A stretch of DNA of 64,000 nucleotides. Origin: CAVTJL01 sp963752325. Lineage in GTDB: Bacteria; Pseudomonadota; Alphaproteobacteria; Geminicoccales; Geminicoccaceae. The position numbers and the translations under genes were made by a program. Below, piece by piece: positions 39,940-48,970 of this stretch; position 1 is the stretch's first letter, and each line of letters opens with the position of its first letter. Below the pieces are notes generated by a model. It worked only from the letters and a program-made list of their open reading frames with translations, made no database searches and was not told the origin of the DNA. The stretch spans positions 310,001 through 374,000 of the forward strand of contig CAVVXU010000020.1 of NCBI GenBank assembly GCA_963752325.1, given 5' to 3'.

Positions 39940-41348
39940 ATGAGCGATGCCACCTACGATCTCGTCGTCATCGGCGGTGGGCCGGGCGGCTATGTGGCGG
40001 CCATCAAGGCGGCCCAGCTGGGCCTCAAGGTCGCCTGCGTCGAGAAGCGTGGCCGGCTGGGCGGCACCTGCCTCAATGTGGGCTGCATCCCCTCGAAGGC
40101 GCTGCTGCACTCCTCGCACCTCTACGAGGAGGCCGGTCACGGCTTCGAGCGGCACGGCATCAAGGTGAAGGGTCTCGGGCTCGATCTCGGCGCCATGCTC
40201 GACAACAAGGACAAGGTGGTCGAGGGCCTGACCTCGGGCGTCGAGTTCCTCTTCAAGAAGAACAAGGTCGACTACGTCGTCGGCAGCGGCCGGATCGTCT
40301 CGCCCGGGAAGGTCGCCGTCGAGACCAAGGACGGTACCAAGGAGCTCTCGACCAAGAACATCGTGATCGCCACGGGCTCCGACAGCATGCCGCTGCCGGG
40401 GGTGACGGTCGACGAGGAGCGCATCGTCTCCTCGACCGGTGCTCTCGACCTCGACGAGGTGCCAAAGCACCTCCTCGTGGTGGGTGGCGGCTATATCGGC
40501 CTCGAGATGGGCACCGTGTGGCGCCGCCTCGGCAGCAAGGTCACCGTCGTCGAGTTCCTCGACCGGATCACGCCCGGGATGGACGGCGAGGTGAGCAAGC
40601 AGCTTCAGCGCATCCTTCAGAAGCAGGGCATGATCTTCAAGCTCGGCAGCAAGGTCGCGGGCGTCGAGACGAAGGGCGACGCGCCTGGCGGTGACGATCG
40701 AGCCGGCCAAAGGCGGTGCTCCCGGAGGTGCTCGAGGCCGACACGGTGCTCGTCTCGATCGGCCGGCGACCCTACACGGAGGGGCTGGGCCTGGAGGGCG
40801 TGGGGGTCGAGCTCGACGAGCGCCGCCGCATCAAGGTCGACGAGCAGTTCCGAACCAACGTCGAGGGCATCTACGCGATCGGCGACGTGATCCGGGGCCC
40901 GATGCTGGCCCACAAGGCCGAGGATGAGGGAAGCTGCGTCGCCGAGCAGCTGGCCGGACAGCATCCGCACATCGACTACGACATCATCCCGGGCGTGGTC
41001 TACACGGCCCCCGAGGTCGCCTCGATCGGCAAGACCGAGGAGCAGCTCAAGGAGGCGGGAACCGCCTACAAGATCGGCAAGTTTCCGTTCCTCGCCAACA
41101 GCCGCGCCCGCTGCACGGGCGACACGGACGGCTTCGTCAAGCTGCTGGCCGATGCCGAGACCGACCGTGTGCTGGGCGCCCACATCATCGGGGCCGAGGC
41201 CGGCACGCTGATCGGCGAGATCGGCATCGCCATGGAGTTCGGCGCGTCGAGCGAGGACATCGCCCGTACCTGCCATGCGCACCCGACGCTCGAGGAGGCG
41301 ATCAAGGAGGCCGCGCTCGCCACCTTCTTCAAGCCGATCCACATCTGA
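39940..41348 (+). CDS. lpdA: Dihydrolipoamide dehydrogenase (E3), two frameshifts
   Basis: FAD-dependent E3 of 2-oxo acid dehydrogenase complexes. ATG 39940 has AAGGA 7 nt upstream. The FAD loop GGGPGGYVAA, the redox disulfide GGTCLNVGCIPSKAL, the NAD loop GGGYIGLEMG, the second FAD segment YAIGDV and the catalytic His-Glu CHAHPTLEEA are all present. Two +1 insertions about 40 bp apart (near 40690 in a CC and near 40730 in a GG) put the middle and end in different frames. Removing both gives 468 residues, the normal length. It ends the TCA operon; loss of this gene would be very costly, so errors are likely. Confidence 0.93.
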
Positions 41349-41378
41349 GCGAGGGCCCGCTGGCCGGGAGATTCCCGC

Positions 41379-41455
41379 GCTATGCTGCACTGCGTCATGC
41401 TGTCCCTTGAATGAATGCGCTGTCGTGCCCTTATTATTGTGCAGTGCAGCATAGC
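41379..41455 (+). promoter_or_regulatory. Phasin promoter flanked by a perfect 15-bp inverted repeat
   Basis: Arms GCTATGCTGCACTGC (41379-41393) and GCAGTGCAGCATAGC (41441-41455) are exact reverse complements, 47 nt apart. Between them lies TTGAAT (41407-41412) and, 18-19 nt on, TTATTA/TATTAT (41431-41437). The right arm ends directly before the phasin ribosome site (AAGGAG). TGC-rich palindromes are what PhaR-type PHB repressors bind in alphaproteobacteria, so this is a probable PhaR operator pair. Confidence 0.65.
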
Positions 41456-41468
41456 AAGGAGTTCACCG

Positions 41469-41843
41469 ATGGCCCGCACGACCTCCCCCAAGGTTACCCT
41501 CCCGAAGTTCGATCTCGATGGCCTGTTCGCTCTGCAGAGGGCGAACCTCGAGAGCCTCACCCACGCGCAGCAGGTGTGGGTCGATGCCACCCAGGCGATC
41601 GTCCGCCTGCAGCACAACTGGGTCCAGGAGGTCTTCAAGGGCTTCGAGGGCGTCGGCCAGGTTGACGCGCAGAAGAAGCCCGAGGCCTATCTGGCGGACG
41701 CCAAGGCCAATGCCGAGAAGGCGATGGCCGTGGCCAAGCAGGGTTTCGATCTCGGCGTGAAGGCGCAGAGCGAGGTCGCGCAGATCCTGACCAAGCGCGC
41801 CGCCGCGAACATCGACGAGATCAAGGGTTTCGCCGCGGCCTGA
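41469..41843 (+). CDS. phaP: Phasin family protein (PHB granule coat)
   Basis: A 124-residue phasin, a small amphipathic helical protein that coats polyhydroxyalkanoate granules. It has the family pattern: FDLDGLFALQRANLESL at the N-terminus, then a long Ala/Lys/Gln-rich helix (KANAEKAMAVAKQGFDLG, SEVAQILTKRA). ATG 41469 is preceded by AAGGAG 7 nt upstream; the open frame upstream crosses the promoter and is not coding. It is followed by a strong terminator. The operator-like repeat upstream fits control by polymer level through PhaR. Confidence 0.9.
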   Translation: MARTTSPKVTLPKFDLDGLFALQRANLESLTHAQQVWVDATQAIVRLQHNWVQEVFKGFEGVGQVDAQKKPEAYLADAKANAEKAMAVAKQGFDLGVKAQSEVAQILTKRAAANIDEIKGFAAA

Positions 41844-41913
41844 GCAAGGCCTGCGAGCCCCTTCCGGATGGTCCTGCTCCTCCTCCCTCCTCCTCGGACC
41901 GTCCGGCTTTCCG

Positions 41914-41945
41914 GGCCCCGGGCGCCCTGTCGCCCGGGGCCTTTT
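41914..41945 (+). terminator. Rho-independent terminator after the phasin
   Basis: Perfect 11-bp stem (GGCCCCGGGCG / CGCCCGGGGCC), 6-nt loop and TTTT (41942-41945). The clearest intrinsic terminator in the window; it may also stop the convergent LysR transcript. Confidence 0.85.
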
Positions 41946-41946
41946 C

Positions 41947-42867
41947 CTATCCGCCGGACGAACGAGCCGACGCCGACGCCGACGCCGACGCCGTCAGATG
42001 CTCTACCAGCCGCTTGGCGTGGGAGGGCACGGCATCGAGCCGTCGCACGGCGACCACGAGCCGGCGCTCGGCCCACGGATCCTCCAGCGGCACGAGGGTG
42101 AGCGCTCCGCCGGCATCCCATCGTCGGGCCGCTGCCTCGGGGATCACCGCCACGCCGGCGCCGAGCGCGACCATGCGGCAGACGGCGTCGAGCCCGCGCA
42201 CCCGCACGCGCGTCCGTATCCGGCCACCTGTCCGTGCCGCGTGCGCAGCCAGATGCCCGCCGAGCGCGCTGTCGCCGGAAAGGCCGACGAACTCGCTGGC
42301 CAGCGCTTCCGCGAATGCAATTCGCGTCCGGCCCGCAAGCGCATGGCCATGGGGCGCTATGAGCACGAGGCGGTCGGCACGGAACGGCATCACCTCCAGC
42401 CCCGACAGATCGGCGTGGTCAGCAGCGATCCCGATCTCGGCCAGCGCCTCGGCGACGCAGCGTGCGACCTCCACGCTCGGTCGCTCGTCCAGCTCCACGT
42501 CGACGTTCGGGTTCGCCGCAAGGAAGCGCGCCAGCGTCTCGGGCAGAAACTCCGCCGTGGCGGCCGTGTTCGCGAGCAGCCGGACATGGCCCTTCAGCCG
42601 ACGGGCACAGTCTCCCAGCTCGCCCCGCATCCGCTCCACCTGAGCCGTCAGCAACCGTGCGTGATGCGCGAGCGCCCGGCCAGCGGAGGTAGGCTCGACG
42701 CCACGCCGACCGCGCTCGAGAAGCGGCACGCCCGCCTGCTCCTCCATGCCCCGCACCCGTGCGCTGGCGGAGGCAAGGGCGAGACCCGAGCGGGCGGCGC
42801 CCGCCGTGATGCTCCCTGCCTCGACGACATGCAGAAAGAGACGCAGGTCCGTCAGGTCGAAATGCAT
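41947..42867 (-). CDS. LysR-family transcriptional regulator
   Basis: A 306-residue LysR regulator. The N-terminal winged helix is typical (DLRLFLHVVEAGSITAGAA, MEEQAGVPLLERGRRGVEPT). The periplasmic-binding-like effector domain follows (LVLIAPHGHALAG, ALGAGVAVIPE). It is divergent from the TauE/SafE gene with 97 bp between them, so that transporter is its probable target; the effector is unknown. The last residues are a Ser-Ala repeat encoded by a hexamer tract. The start ATG 42867 lacks a strong ribosome site. Confidence 0.9.
   Translation of the reverse strand: MHFDLTDLRLFLHVVEAGSITAGAARSGLALASASARVRGMEEQAGVPLLERGRRGVEPTSAGRALAHHARLLTAQVERMRGELGDCARRLKGHVRLLANTAATAEFLPETLARFLAANPNVDVELDERPSVEVARCVAEALAEIGIAADHADLSGLEVMPFRADRLVLIAPHGHALAGRTRIAFAEALASEFVGLSGDSALGGHLAAHAARTGGRIRTRVRVRGLDAVCRMVALGAGVAVIPEAAARRWDAGGALTLVPLEDPWAERRLVVAVRRLDAVPSHAKRLVEHLTASASASASARSSGG
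41966..41993. repeat. Hexanucleotide tandem repeat (GACGCC)n in the LysR 3' end
   Basis: About 4.5 copies of a 6-bp unit, encoding a (Ser-Ala) repeat at the C-terminus of the LysR protein. Unit gain or loss would not shift the frame. Confidence 0.8.
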
Positions 42868-42964
42868 GGCTCGTCGCTCCGCCAGCCTGCCTTCGTTTGA
42901 AGCGGAGGCAGGCTATGCCAATCGCTCATTGCGGGGGAGGGCTATTGACCGCAGCATCCGGCGC

Positions 42965-43714
42965 ATGGCGGATTTCCTCTCTCTTGCACTGCCCGTCACC
43001 GGCACATTCCTTCTTGCAGGCCTCACGAAAGGCGTGCTCGGTCTGGGCCTGCCGACGATCGCTATGGGCCTGCTCGGCCTTTTCATGCCGCCGGTCGAGG
43101 CGGCTGCGATGCTCGTCGTGCCTTCGCTGGTGACGAATTTATGGCAGCTTCTGGCCGGACCGCGTCTTGCTGCTGTGCTTCACCGCCTCTGGCCCATGAT
43201 GTTGGGCGTCGCGGTCGGCACGCTCGCCTCCTCCGGGGTGATCACCGGGGCCGAGGCGGGGCTCACCACGGGAGCGCTCGGCGGCGCCCTGATACTCTAC
43301 GGAATCGTCGGGCTCCTGAAGAAGGCCCGGTTGCGGGTGCCGTCTGCAAGCGAGCGCTGGCTGACACCCCTCGTTGGTGTGACAACGGGCCTCGTCACCG
43401 GCGCGACGGGCGTTCTCGTGATGCCGGCCGTGCCCTATCTCGGCTCCATCGGCCTGAAGCGCGACGAGCTGGTGCAGGCGCTCGGCCTGTCGTTCACCGT
43501 CTCGACCCTGGCACTCGCCGCCGGCCTAGCGCTTCACGGTGCGCTGCCGCTTAGGGCAACGGGCCTCTCGCTGCTTGCCCTCGGGCCGGCGCTGGCGGGC
43601 ATGATGATCGGCGGATCGCTCCGCAGGCGGCTGAGCCCGGCCATCTTCCGGGCGCTCTTCTTCATCGGGCTCCTGGCGCTCGGCTGCGAGCTCGTCCGGC
43701 GGGGACTGGCTTGA
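42965..43714 (+). CDS. TauE/SafE-family sulfite/organic-acid exporter
   Basis: A 249-residue membrane protein of the TauE/SafE (DUF81) family with about eight hydrophobic helices. Two copies of the family's Gly-rich half are visible: TKGVLGLGLPTIAMGLLG near the N-terminus and GATGVLVMPAVPYL in the second half. ATG 42965 was chosen over earlier in-frame codons because it begins the first helix. Divergent from the LysR gene, which probably controls it. The family moves sulfite, sulfonates or related anions; the substrate here is unknown. Confidence 0.88.
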   Translation: MADFLSLALPVTGTFLLAGLTKGVLGLGLPTIAMGLLGLFMPPVEAAAMLVVPSLVTNLWQLLAGPRLAAVLHRLWPMMLGVAVGTLASSGVITGAEAGLTTGALGGALILYGIVGLLKKARLRVPSASERWLTPLVGVTTGLVTGATGVLVMPAVPYLGSIGLKRDELVQALGLSFTVSTLALAAGLALHGALPLRATGLSLLALGPALAGMMIGGSLRRRLSPAIFRALFFIGLLALGCELVRRGLA

Positions 43715-43767
43715 GGCCAGGGGCTACCGCGACTCCCCGCTGCGCGGCATTGCCGCCATAGCTCCCG

Positions 43768-44736
43768 TCAGCCTTGCCAGGGACCGCGACCGCCGGTGCT
43801 CGGAACACTGCCGCGACGCACGGCGCGTGGCGCGGCGGTCGGCCGACGCGGCTCGCTCGCGGTCGCCAAGACCGAGGGCCCCTCTCTCCCATCGGCCAGC
43901 GCCACGAGGCGGCGGATCCGCTCCTCCGTCGGCGGATGGGTGCGGAAGAGGTTGGCGACGCCGCCGCCATGCAGCGGATTGATGATGAAGAGATGCGCCG
44001 TGGCGGGGTTGCGGTCGGCGGATGGGAGGTCGGTGCCGGCGGCCACGCTCTCGATGCGTCGCAGCGCGTGGGCCAGCGAGAGCGGCTGGCCCGAGATCTC
44101 CGCACCGCCCCGGTCGGCCGCGAACTCGCGCGTGCGCGAGATCGCCATCTGCACGAGGGCGGCCGCCAGCGGCGCCAGTAGCATCACGAGCAGGGCCACC
44201 AGCGGATTGGCCCGCTCCCCGTTCCGCGAGCCGCCGAACATGCCGCCGAAGAAAAAGGCGAATTGGGCGAGGAAGCCGATGGCGCCGGCGATCGTGGCGG
44301 CGATCGTCATGGTCAAGGTGTCGTGGTTGCGGATGTGGGCCAGCTCATGGGCGAGGACGCCGGCGAGCTCGTCCTCGCTCAGCGTCCGCATGATGCCCGT
44401 CGTGACGGCCACCGCGGCATGATGCGGGTCGCGGCCGGTCGCGAAGGCGTTGGGCTGATCGCTCTCGATCACGTAGACCTTGGGAATCGGCAGCCCCGCC
44501 CGCTGCGCCAGGCGCTCGACGAGCCCATGGAGCTGCGGCGCCGACATGCGCGTCACGACCCGCGCATTGTGCATCCTCAGCACCATCTCGGCCGAGTTCC
44601 AATAGGCGAAGCCGTTCATGCCGACGGCCAGCAGCAGGGCGATCACGAGACCGGTCTGCCCGCCGATCAGAAAGCCGACGGCGAGAAAGAGCCCGGTCAG
44701 GGCGGCGAGAAGAAGGCCGGTGCGAACGATGTTCAT
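43768..44736 (-). CDS. htpX: Membrane zinc metalloprotease HtpX
   Basis: Zinc-dependent inner-membrane protease for quality control of membrane proteins. From ATG 44736: two N-terminal membrane helices (RTGLLLAALTGLFLAVGF, TGLVIALLLAVGMNGFAYW), the HELAH zinc motif after DELAGVLA, two further hydrophobic segments, and the third zinc ligand Glu in SRTREFAADRGGA. About 322 residues, slightly longer than usual because of a basic C-terminal tail. ATG 44757 is an alternative start. The long open frame upstream lies antisense to maeB and is a shadow. Confidence 0.93.
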   Translation of the reverse strand: MNIVRTGLLLAALTGLFLAVGFLIGGQTGLVIALLLAVGMNGFAYWNSAEMVLRMHNARVVTRMSAPQLHGLVERLAQRAGLPIPKVYVIESDQPNAFATGRDPHHAAVAVTTGIMRTLSEDELAGVLAHELAHIRNHDTLTMTIAATIAGAIGFLAQFAFFFGGMFGGSRNGERANPLVALLVMLLAPLAAALVQMAISRTREFAADRGGAEISGQPLSLAHALRRIESVAAGTDLPSADRNPATAHLFIINPLHGGGVANLFRTHPPTEERIRRLVALADGREGPSVLATASEPRRPTAAPRAVRRGSVPSTGGRGPWQG

Positions 44737-44771
44737 CGGGGTCCGCGCTCGCTTCATGATGGGCAACCTTG

Positions 44772-44800
44772 AGGTAGGAGCTGAGCACCCTCCCGCCAAG
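44772..44800 (-). promoter_or_regulatory. Possible heat-shock (sigma-32-type) promoter for htpX
   Basis: On the minus strand CTTG (44800-44797), 18 nt, then CCTACCT (44778-44772), one base off the alphaproteobacterial CYTATNT -10. It lies about 36 nt before the htpX start. HtpX is heat-inducible in several bacteria. Confidence 0.3.
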
Positions 44801-44895
44801 GCACGGCACCATTGCTTGCGTGACCCGTGCCAAGGTAGGACAATCCTTTGAGGCGCGAGGGTGGCCCGAGACCATTCCCGGGCGGGAGGCGATGT

Positions 44896-47235
44896 ATGCA
44901 GGCGCAGGAAGATTGGCTGAGCGGCTCGAGACGAAGCACCGCGGAGGCCAAGGTCACCAGCGAGGAGGCGCTCGAGGTCCATGCGAGCGGACGGCCGGGA
45001 AAGATCGAGATCACCCCGACCAAGCCGCTCACGACCGCACGCGATCTGTCGCTCGTCTACTCCCCGGGCGTCGCCGCACCCTGCCTCGTCATCGCAAAGA
45101 ATCCCGACGCAGCCTACGACTACACGACCAAGGGCAACCTCGTCGCGGTGATCTCGAACGGCACCGCCGTGCTCGGGCTGGGCGATCTGGGGGCACTGGG
45201 CGCCAAGCCCGTGATGGAAGGCAAGGCCGTCCTCTTCAAGCGCTTCGCCGACATCGACAGCATCGACCTCGAGGTCGACACCAAGGACGTCGATGCCTTC
45301 GTCGACTGCGTGAAGCTGCTCGGGCCCACCTTCGGCGGCATCAATCTCGAGGACATCAAGGCGCCCGAGTGCTTCATCATCGAGCAGCGCCTGCGCGAGC
45401 TGATGGACATTCCGGTCTTCCATGACGACCAGCACGGCACGGCCATCATCGCCGCCGCCGGCCTCGTCAACGCCCTCGACCTCACGGGTCGCTCCCTCGC
45501 CGGTGTCCGCGTGGTCATCAACGGCGCCGGCGCTGCCGCCATCGCCTGTGCCGAGCTCATCAAGGCGATGGGCGTGCCGCACGACCATGTCATGCTGTGC
45601 GACACCAAGGGGGTGATCTACCAGGGCCGCACCGAGGGCATGAACCAGTGGAAGTCGGGCCACGCGGTCGGAACGGAGCTGCGCACCCTGTCCGAGGCGA
45701 TGAAGGGCGCCGACGTCGTGCTCGGGCTCTCCATCAAGGGGGCCTTCACCAAGGACATGATCGCCTCGATGGCCGATAGGCCGATCATCTTCGCGATGGC
45801 CAACCCCGATCCCGAGATCACGCCCGAGGAGGTGCGCGAGGTACGGGAAGACGCGCTGATGGCGACGGGCCGCTCGGACTATCCGAACCAGATCAACAAT
45901 GTCCTGGGCTTCCCCTACATCTTCCGGGGTGCCCTCGACGTGCGCGCCTCGGCGATCAACGACGCCATGAAGATCGCCGCCGCCTATGCGATCGCCGGGC
46001 TGGCGCGTGAGGAGGTCCCCGATCAGGTCACCGCGGCCTATCGAGGACGGCGCCTGCGCTACGGGTCCGACTACTTCATCCCGACCCCGTTCGATCCGCG
46101 CCTGATCGTCTCCGTGCCGATCGCCGTCGCGAAGGCGGCGATGGAAAGCGGCGTGGCGCGGAAGCCGATCGTCAACGTTGAGAAGTACAGGAACGTGCTG
46201 CGCTCGCGGCTCGATCCGGCGGCGAGCCGGATGCAGCTGATCATCGACCGGGTGCGCTCGAGCCCGAAGCGCGTCGTCTTCGCCGAGGGCGAGGAGGAGA
46301 AGGCGATCAGCGCGGCGCTAGCGTGGCGCAATGACGGCCTCGGCATGCCGATCCTGATCGGCCGCGAGGATCGCATCGCGTCGACGCTTCAGGGCATGGG
46401 CCTCTCGAAGCTCGAGGGCATCGAGATCCACAATGCGCGGATCTCGGAGCACAACCGCCAGTACGGGGATTTCCTCTATCGCCGGCAGCAGCGGCAGGGC
46501 CTTCTCTTCCGCGACTGCCAGCGCCTGGTGAACCAGGACCGCAACGTCTTCGGCGCCTGCATGGTCGCGAACGGCCACGCCGATGCGATGATCACGGGCC
46601 TCACGCGCAGCTATCACACCGTGCTCGAGGACATCCTGCGCGTCGTCGACGCGATGCCGGGGCAGCGTGTCTTCGGCCTCACCATGATGGTCGCGAAGGG
46701 CCGGACGGTCTTCATCGCCGACACTACGGTCCACGAGCTTCCCGACACCAAGACGCTCGCGGATATCGCCACCCAGACGGCGCGCATGGTCAAGCGCATG
46801 GGCTTCACGCCGCGCGTGGCGCTTCTCTCCTTTGCGACCTTCGGCAACCCGCCGGTCTCGAAGGCCGCGCGCATCCGCGACGTCGTGATGGAGCTGGATC
46901 GGCGCCAGGTCGACTTCGAGTATGACGGCGAGATGAGCGTCGACGTGGCGCTCGATCCCGAGCTGATGGCCCTCTATCCCTTCTGCCGGCTCAAGGGCCC
47001 GGCCAACGTGCTGATCATGCCGGCACTGCACACCGCCAACATCGCCTCGAAGCTGCTCCACCAGCTGGGGGACGGCACGGTGATCGGCCCGCTGCTGACC
47101 GGGCTTTCCAAGCCGATCCAGATCGTGCCGATGAACGCCACCGTCTCGGACATGCTCAACGTCGCGGCCATCGCGGCGCACGACACGCTGAGCGAGGAGG
47201 AGACGGCGACGGCCAGCGCCCGCGCGGCGGAGTAG
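44896..47235 (+). CDS. maeB: NADP-dependent malic enzyme with phosphotransacetylase domain
   Basis: Bifunctional-looking MaeB, 779 residues from ATG 44896 (GGGAGG site). The N-terminal malic enzyme half (about 1-430) has VYSPGVAAPCL, the catalytic region PVFHDDQHGTAI, the NADP loop NGAGAAAIACAEL and MANPDPEITPEE. The C-terminal half resembles phosphate acetyltransferase (VVFAEGEEEKAISAAL, VANGHADAMITGL, GPANVLIMPALH), which in this family is regulatory rather than catalytic. It converts malate to pyruvate and makes NADPH, for gluconeogenesis or polymer synthesis. Intact. Confidence 0.96.
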   Translation: MQAQEDWLSGSRRSTAEAKVTSEEALEVHASGRPGKIEITPTKPLTTARDLSLVYSPGVAAPCLVIAKNPDAAYDYTTKGNLVAVISNGTAVLGLGDLGALGAKPVMEGKAVLFKRFADIDSIDLEVDTKDVDAFVDCVKLLGPTFGGINLEDIKAPECFIIEQRLRELMDIPVFHDDQHGTAIIAAAGLVNALDLTGRSLAGVRVVINGAGAAAIACAELIKAMGVPHDHVMLCDTKGVIYQGRTEGMNQWKSGHAVGTELRTLSEAMKGADVVLGLSIKGAFTKDMIASMADRPIIFAMANPDPEITPEEVREVREDALMATGRSDYPNQINNVLGFPYIFRGALDVRASAINDAMKIAAAYAIAGLAREEVPDQVTAAYRGRRLRYGSDYFIPTPFDPRLIVSVPIAVAKAAMESGVARKPIVNVEKYRNVLRSRLDPAASRMQLIIDRVRSSPKRVVFAEGEEEKAISAALAWRNDGLGMPILIGREDRIASTLQGMGLSKLEGIEIHNARISEHNRQYGDFLYRRQQRQGLLFRDCQRLVNQDRNVFGACMVANGHADAMITGLTRSYHTVLEDILRVVDAMPGQRVFGLTMMVAKGRTVFIADTTVHELPDTKTLADIATQTARMVKRMGFTPRVALLSFATFGNPPVSKAARIRDVVMELDRRQVDFEYDGEMSVDVALDPELMALYPFCRLKGPANVLIMPALHTANIASKLLHQLGDGTVIGPLLTGLSKPIQIVPMNATVSDMLNVAAIAAHDTLSEEETATASARAAE

Positions 47236-47259
47236 CTGGCGCCTAGGGACGGGCGGCGC

Positions 47260-48168
47260 TCAGACGGCGACCGTGCCCTCGATCACGGTGATGGCGTGCC
47301 CGCCGACACGGATGCGCCAGTCCCCGCTGTCCTGGGCGCGGCTGCACTCGAGGTAGACTTGGCCGGGGCGGCGCAGCTCGGCACCTTGCTCGGCCCAGTA
47401 GACGAGCTCGTCTCGCACGCCCAATAGGCCGTGCGCCGCGACGTAGGCGGCGACGCAGCCATTGGCGGAGCCCGTCACGGGATCCTCGGCCACGCCGTCG
47501 CCGGGCGCGAAGCATCGCAGCTTGAGGTCGACCCCTGCCGAGAGCGCCCGCGGCGCGAAGACGGCGAGGCCGCCTGCACCGCACCGCCTGCAGCAGGCCT
47601 CGATCGCGGCGAGGTCGGGCCGGATCGCTGCCACGGTCTCCGCCTCGCGGAGCGGCAGGACGAGCCAGGGGATGCCCGTCGAGACGGTCTCGACCGGAAG
47701 GTCCAGCAGGGCCTGCTCCTCACAGCCGATAAGCCCTGCCCGCTCGGCCATCGCGATCTCCACCGGCTGCCGCTCGGGACGCCCCTGCGTCATGACCAGG
47801 AAGGCGCGACCGTCCTGCTCGCGGCGCTCCACGGGCACGATCCCGATGCCGCATTCCTGACGCAGCGTCGCCGGCAGAGCACGGCCGGCCGCCACCTCGC
47901 GCGCGAGGTGGGCATGGGCCGCTGCGATGGTCGGATGGCCGGCGAAGGGAAGCTCCGAGGCCGGCGTGAAGATCCGTGCGCGATAGTCCGCTTCGGAAGC
48001 TTCGGGTCGCAGGAGAAAGACGGTTTCCGAGAGATTCATCTCCCGGGTGATCGCCTGCATCTGCGCGGAGGTGAGATCGTCGGCGTCCAGGACCACGGCG
48101 GCCGGATTGCCGGCGAAGGGCTCCGTCGTGAAGACGTCGATCTGCAGGAAGGAATAGCGCCTGCCCAT
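47260..48168 (-). CDS. PhzF-family isomerase/epimerase
   Basis: A 302-residue PhzF-like protein with the duplicated diaminopimelate-epimerase-like fold. The conserved catalytic Glu is in MNLSETVFLL; FAGHPTIAAAHAHL and DPVTGSANGCVAAY are the other family blocks. ATG 48168 follows GGAGGCAG and is preferred to ATG 48189. It is convergent with maeB (24 bp gap). Members range from phenazine synthesis to unknown isomerisations; no phenazine genes are here, so the substrate is open. Confidence 0.92.
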   Translation of the reverse strand: MGRRYSFLQIDVFTTEPFAGNPAAVVLDADDLTSAQMQAITREMNLSETVFLLRPEASEADYRARIFTPASELPFAGHPTIAAAHAHLAREVAAGRALPATLRQECGIGIVPVERREQDGRAFLVMTQGRPERQPVEIAMAERAGLIGCEEQALLDLPVETVSTGIPWLVLPLREAETVAAIRPDLAAIEACCRRCGAGGLAVFAPRALSAGVDLKLRCFAPGDGVAEDPVTGSANGCVAAYVAAHGLLGVRDELVYWAEQGAELRRPGQVYLECSRAQDSGDWRIRVGGHAITVIEGTVAV

Positions 48169-48297
48169 GCCGCTGCCTCCCTGCCGCATGCCGGAAGGGG
48201 CAGAGCGTAGGGCATCAGCCGGCCGCTGCCAAGCCGACGGCCGGCACCCTCGGGCCTGGAGAGGTCCGAGGGCGCCGATCGGCCGGCGAGAAGACGC

Positions 48298-48859
48298 TCA
48301 GGCCTTCGCGGAAAGCGGAGGTCTCAACGGCTCGGCACGGAGGCGTGGCCTACCACACGGGCCGTGGGTGGCTCGCGCAACGCCGCGACGAAGCAGCGGA
48401 TCGGTGACGAGGCGGCGCAGCAGCGGCAGGATCTCGTGGCGCCGGATCACCGAGGATGGCGAGCGCGAAGACCCAGTTCGTGCAGGCCTCGCGGAAGAGC
48501 GTGCCGCCGTCATGATAGGGATCGATGCCGAGCGGCGTGAACAGGTGAAAGAAGAGGGCGCCGGACATCGTGCCGAGCGCCACCGCTGCGCCGGCCACCT
48601 GGAGGCCCGGGATGACGAGCAGCAGGCAGGCCACCGCCTCGACGCCGCCCGTGAAGTAGCGGAAGTACGGCTCGAACCCGGCGATGCCCACCCACTCCGC
48701 GATGACGTTGAAGAGATAGCTGTCGGGCGCGAACTTGAAGGGCAGGTACCAGAGCAGAATGTAGACGATGTAGGCTGCAAGCAGATAAGGCACGGCAACC
48801 CGGAGGGCCGCCGCAGGCCGCTCTGCAAGCCGGCCGAGAGCCGCGACCGGTGACGTCAT
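48298..48859 (-). CDS. DoxX-like / DUF-type membrane protein (frameshifted)
   Basis: Small membrane protein of the DoxX-like superfamily, about 185 residues with four hydrophobic helices (YLLAAYIVYILLWYLPFKF, a GGVEAVACLLLVI segment, ALGTMSGALFFHLF, TNWVFALAIL). ATG 48859 has GAGGAG upstream. A +1 insertion near 48445 (extra G in CTCGGTG) interrupts the frame. With it removed, the frame reads AILVIRRHEILPLLRRL and stops at 48298. Function is unknown; DoxX-like proteins are often linked to redox or thiosulfate processes. Confidence 0.72.
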
Positions 48860-48970
48860 GTTCGGTACTCCTCGGGTGGAACGTCCTGACCCCGAGGTTG
48901 CCCCTCCCGCCGCCCTGGCGGAAATGCCGGCTCGCTCCGGTAACGATGCGCTTCGGCTATCGATGCACGA

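Noticed and set aside
39508..40890. Natural VapC-LpdA fusion enzyme as the primary gene call
   Set aside because: lpdA has its own ribosome site and start, a +1 TGA ends vapC at the expected length, and the same frame fails at 40690; annotated as two genes and raised as a finding instead.
41966..41993. Phase-variable contingency repeat in the LysR gene
   Set aside because: The unit is six bases, so changes keep the frame and only alter a Ser-Ala tail.
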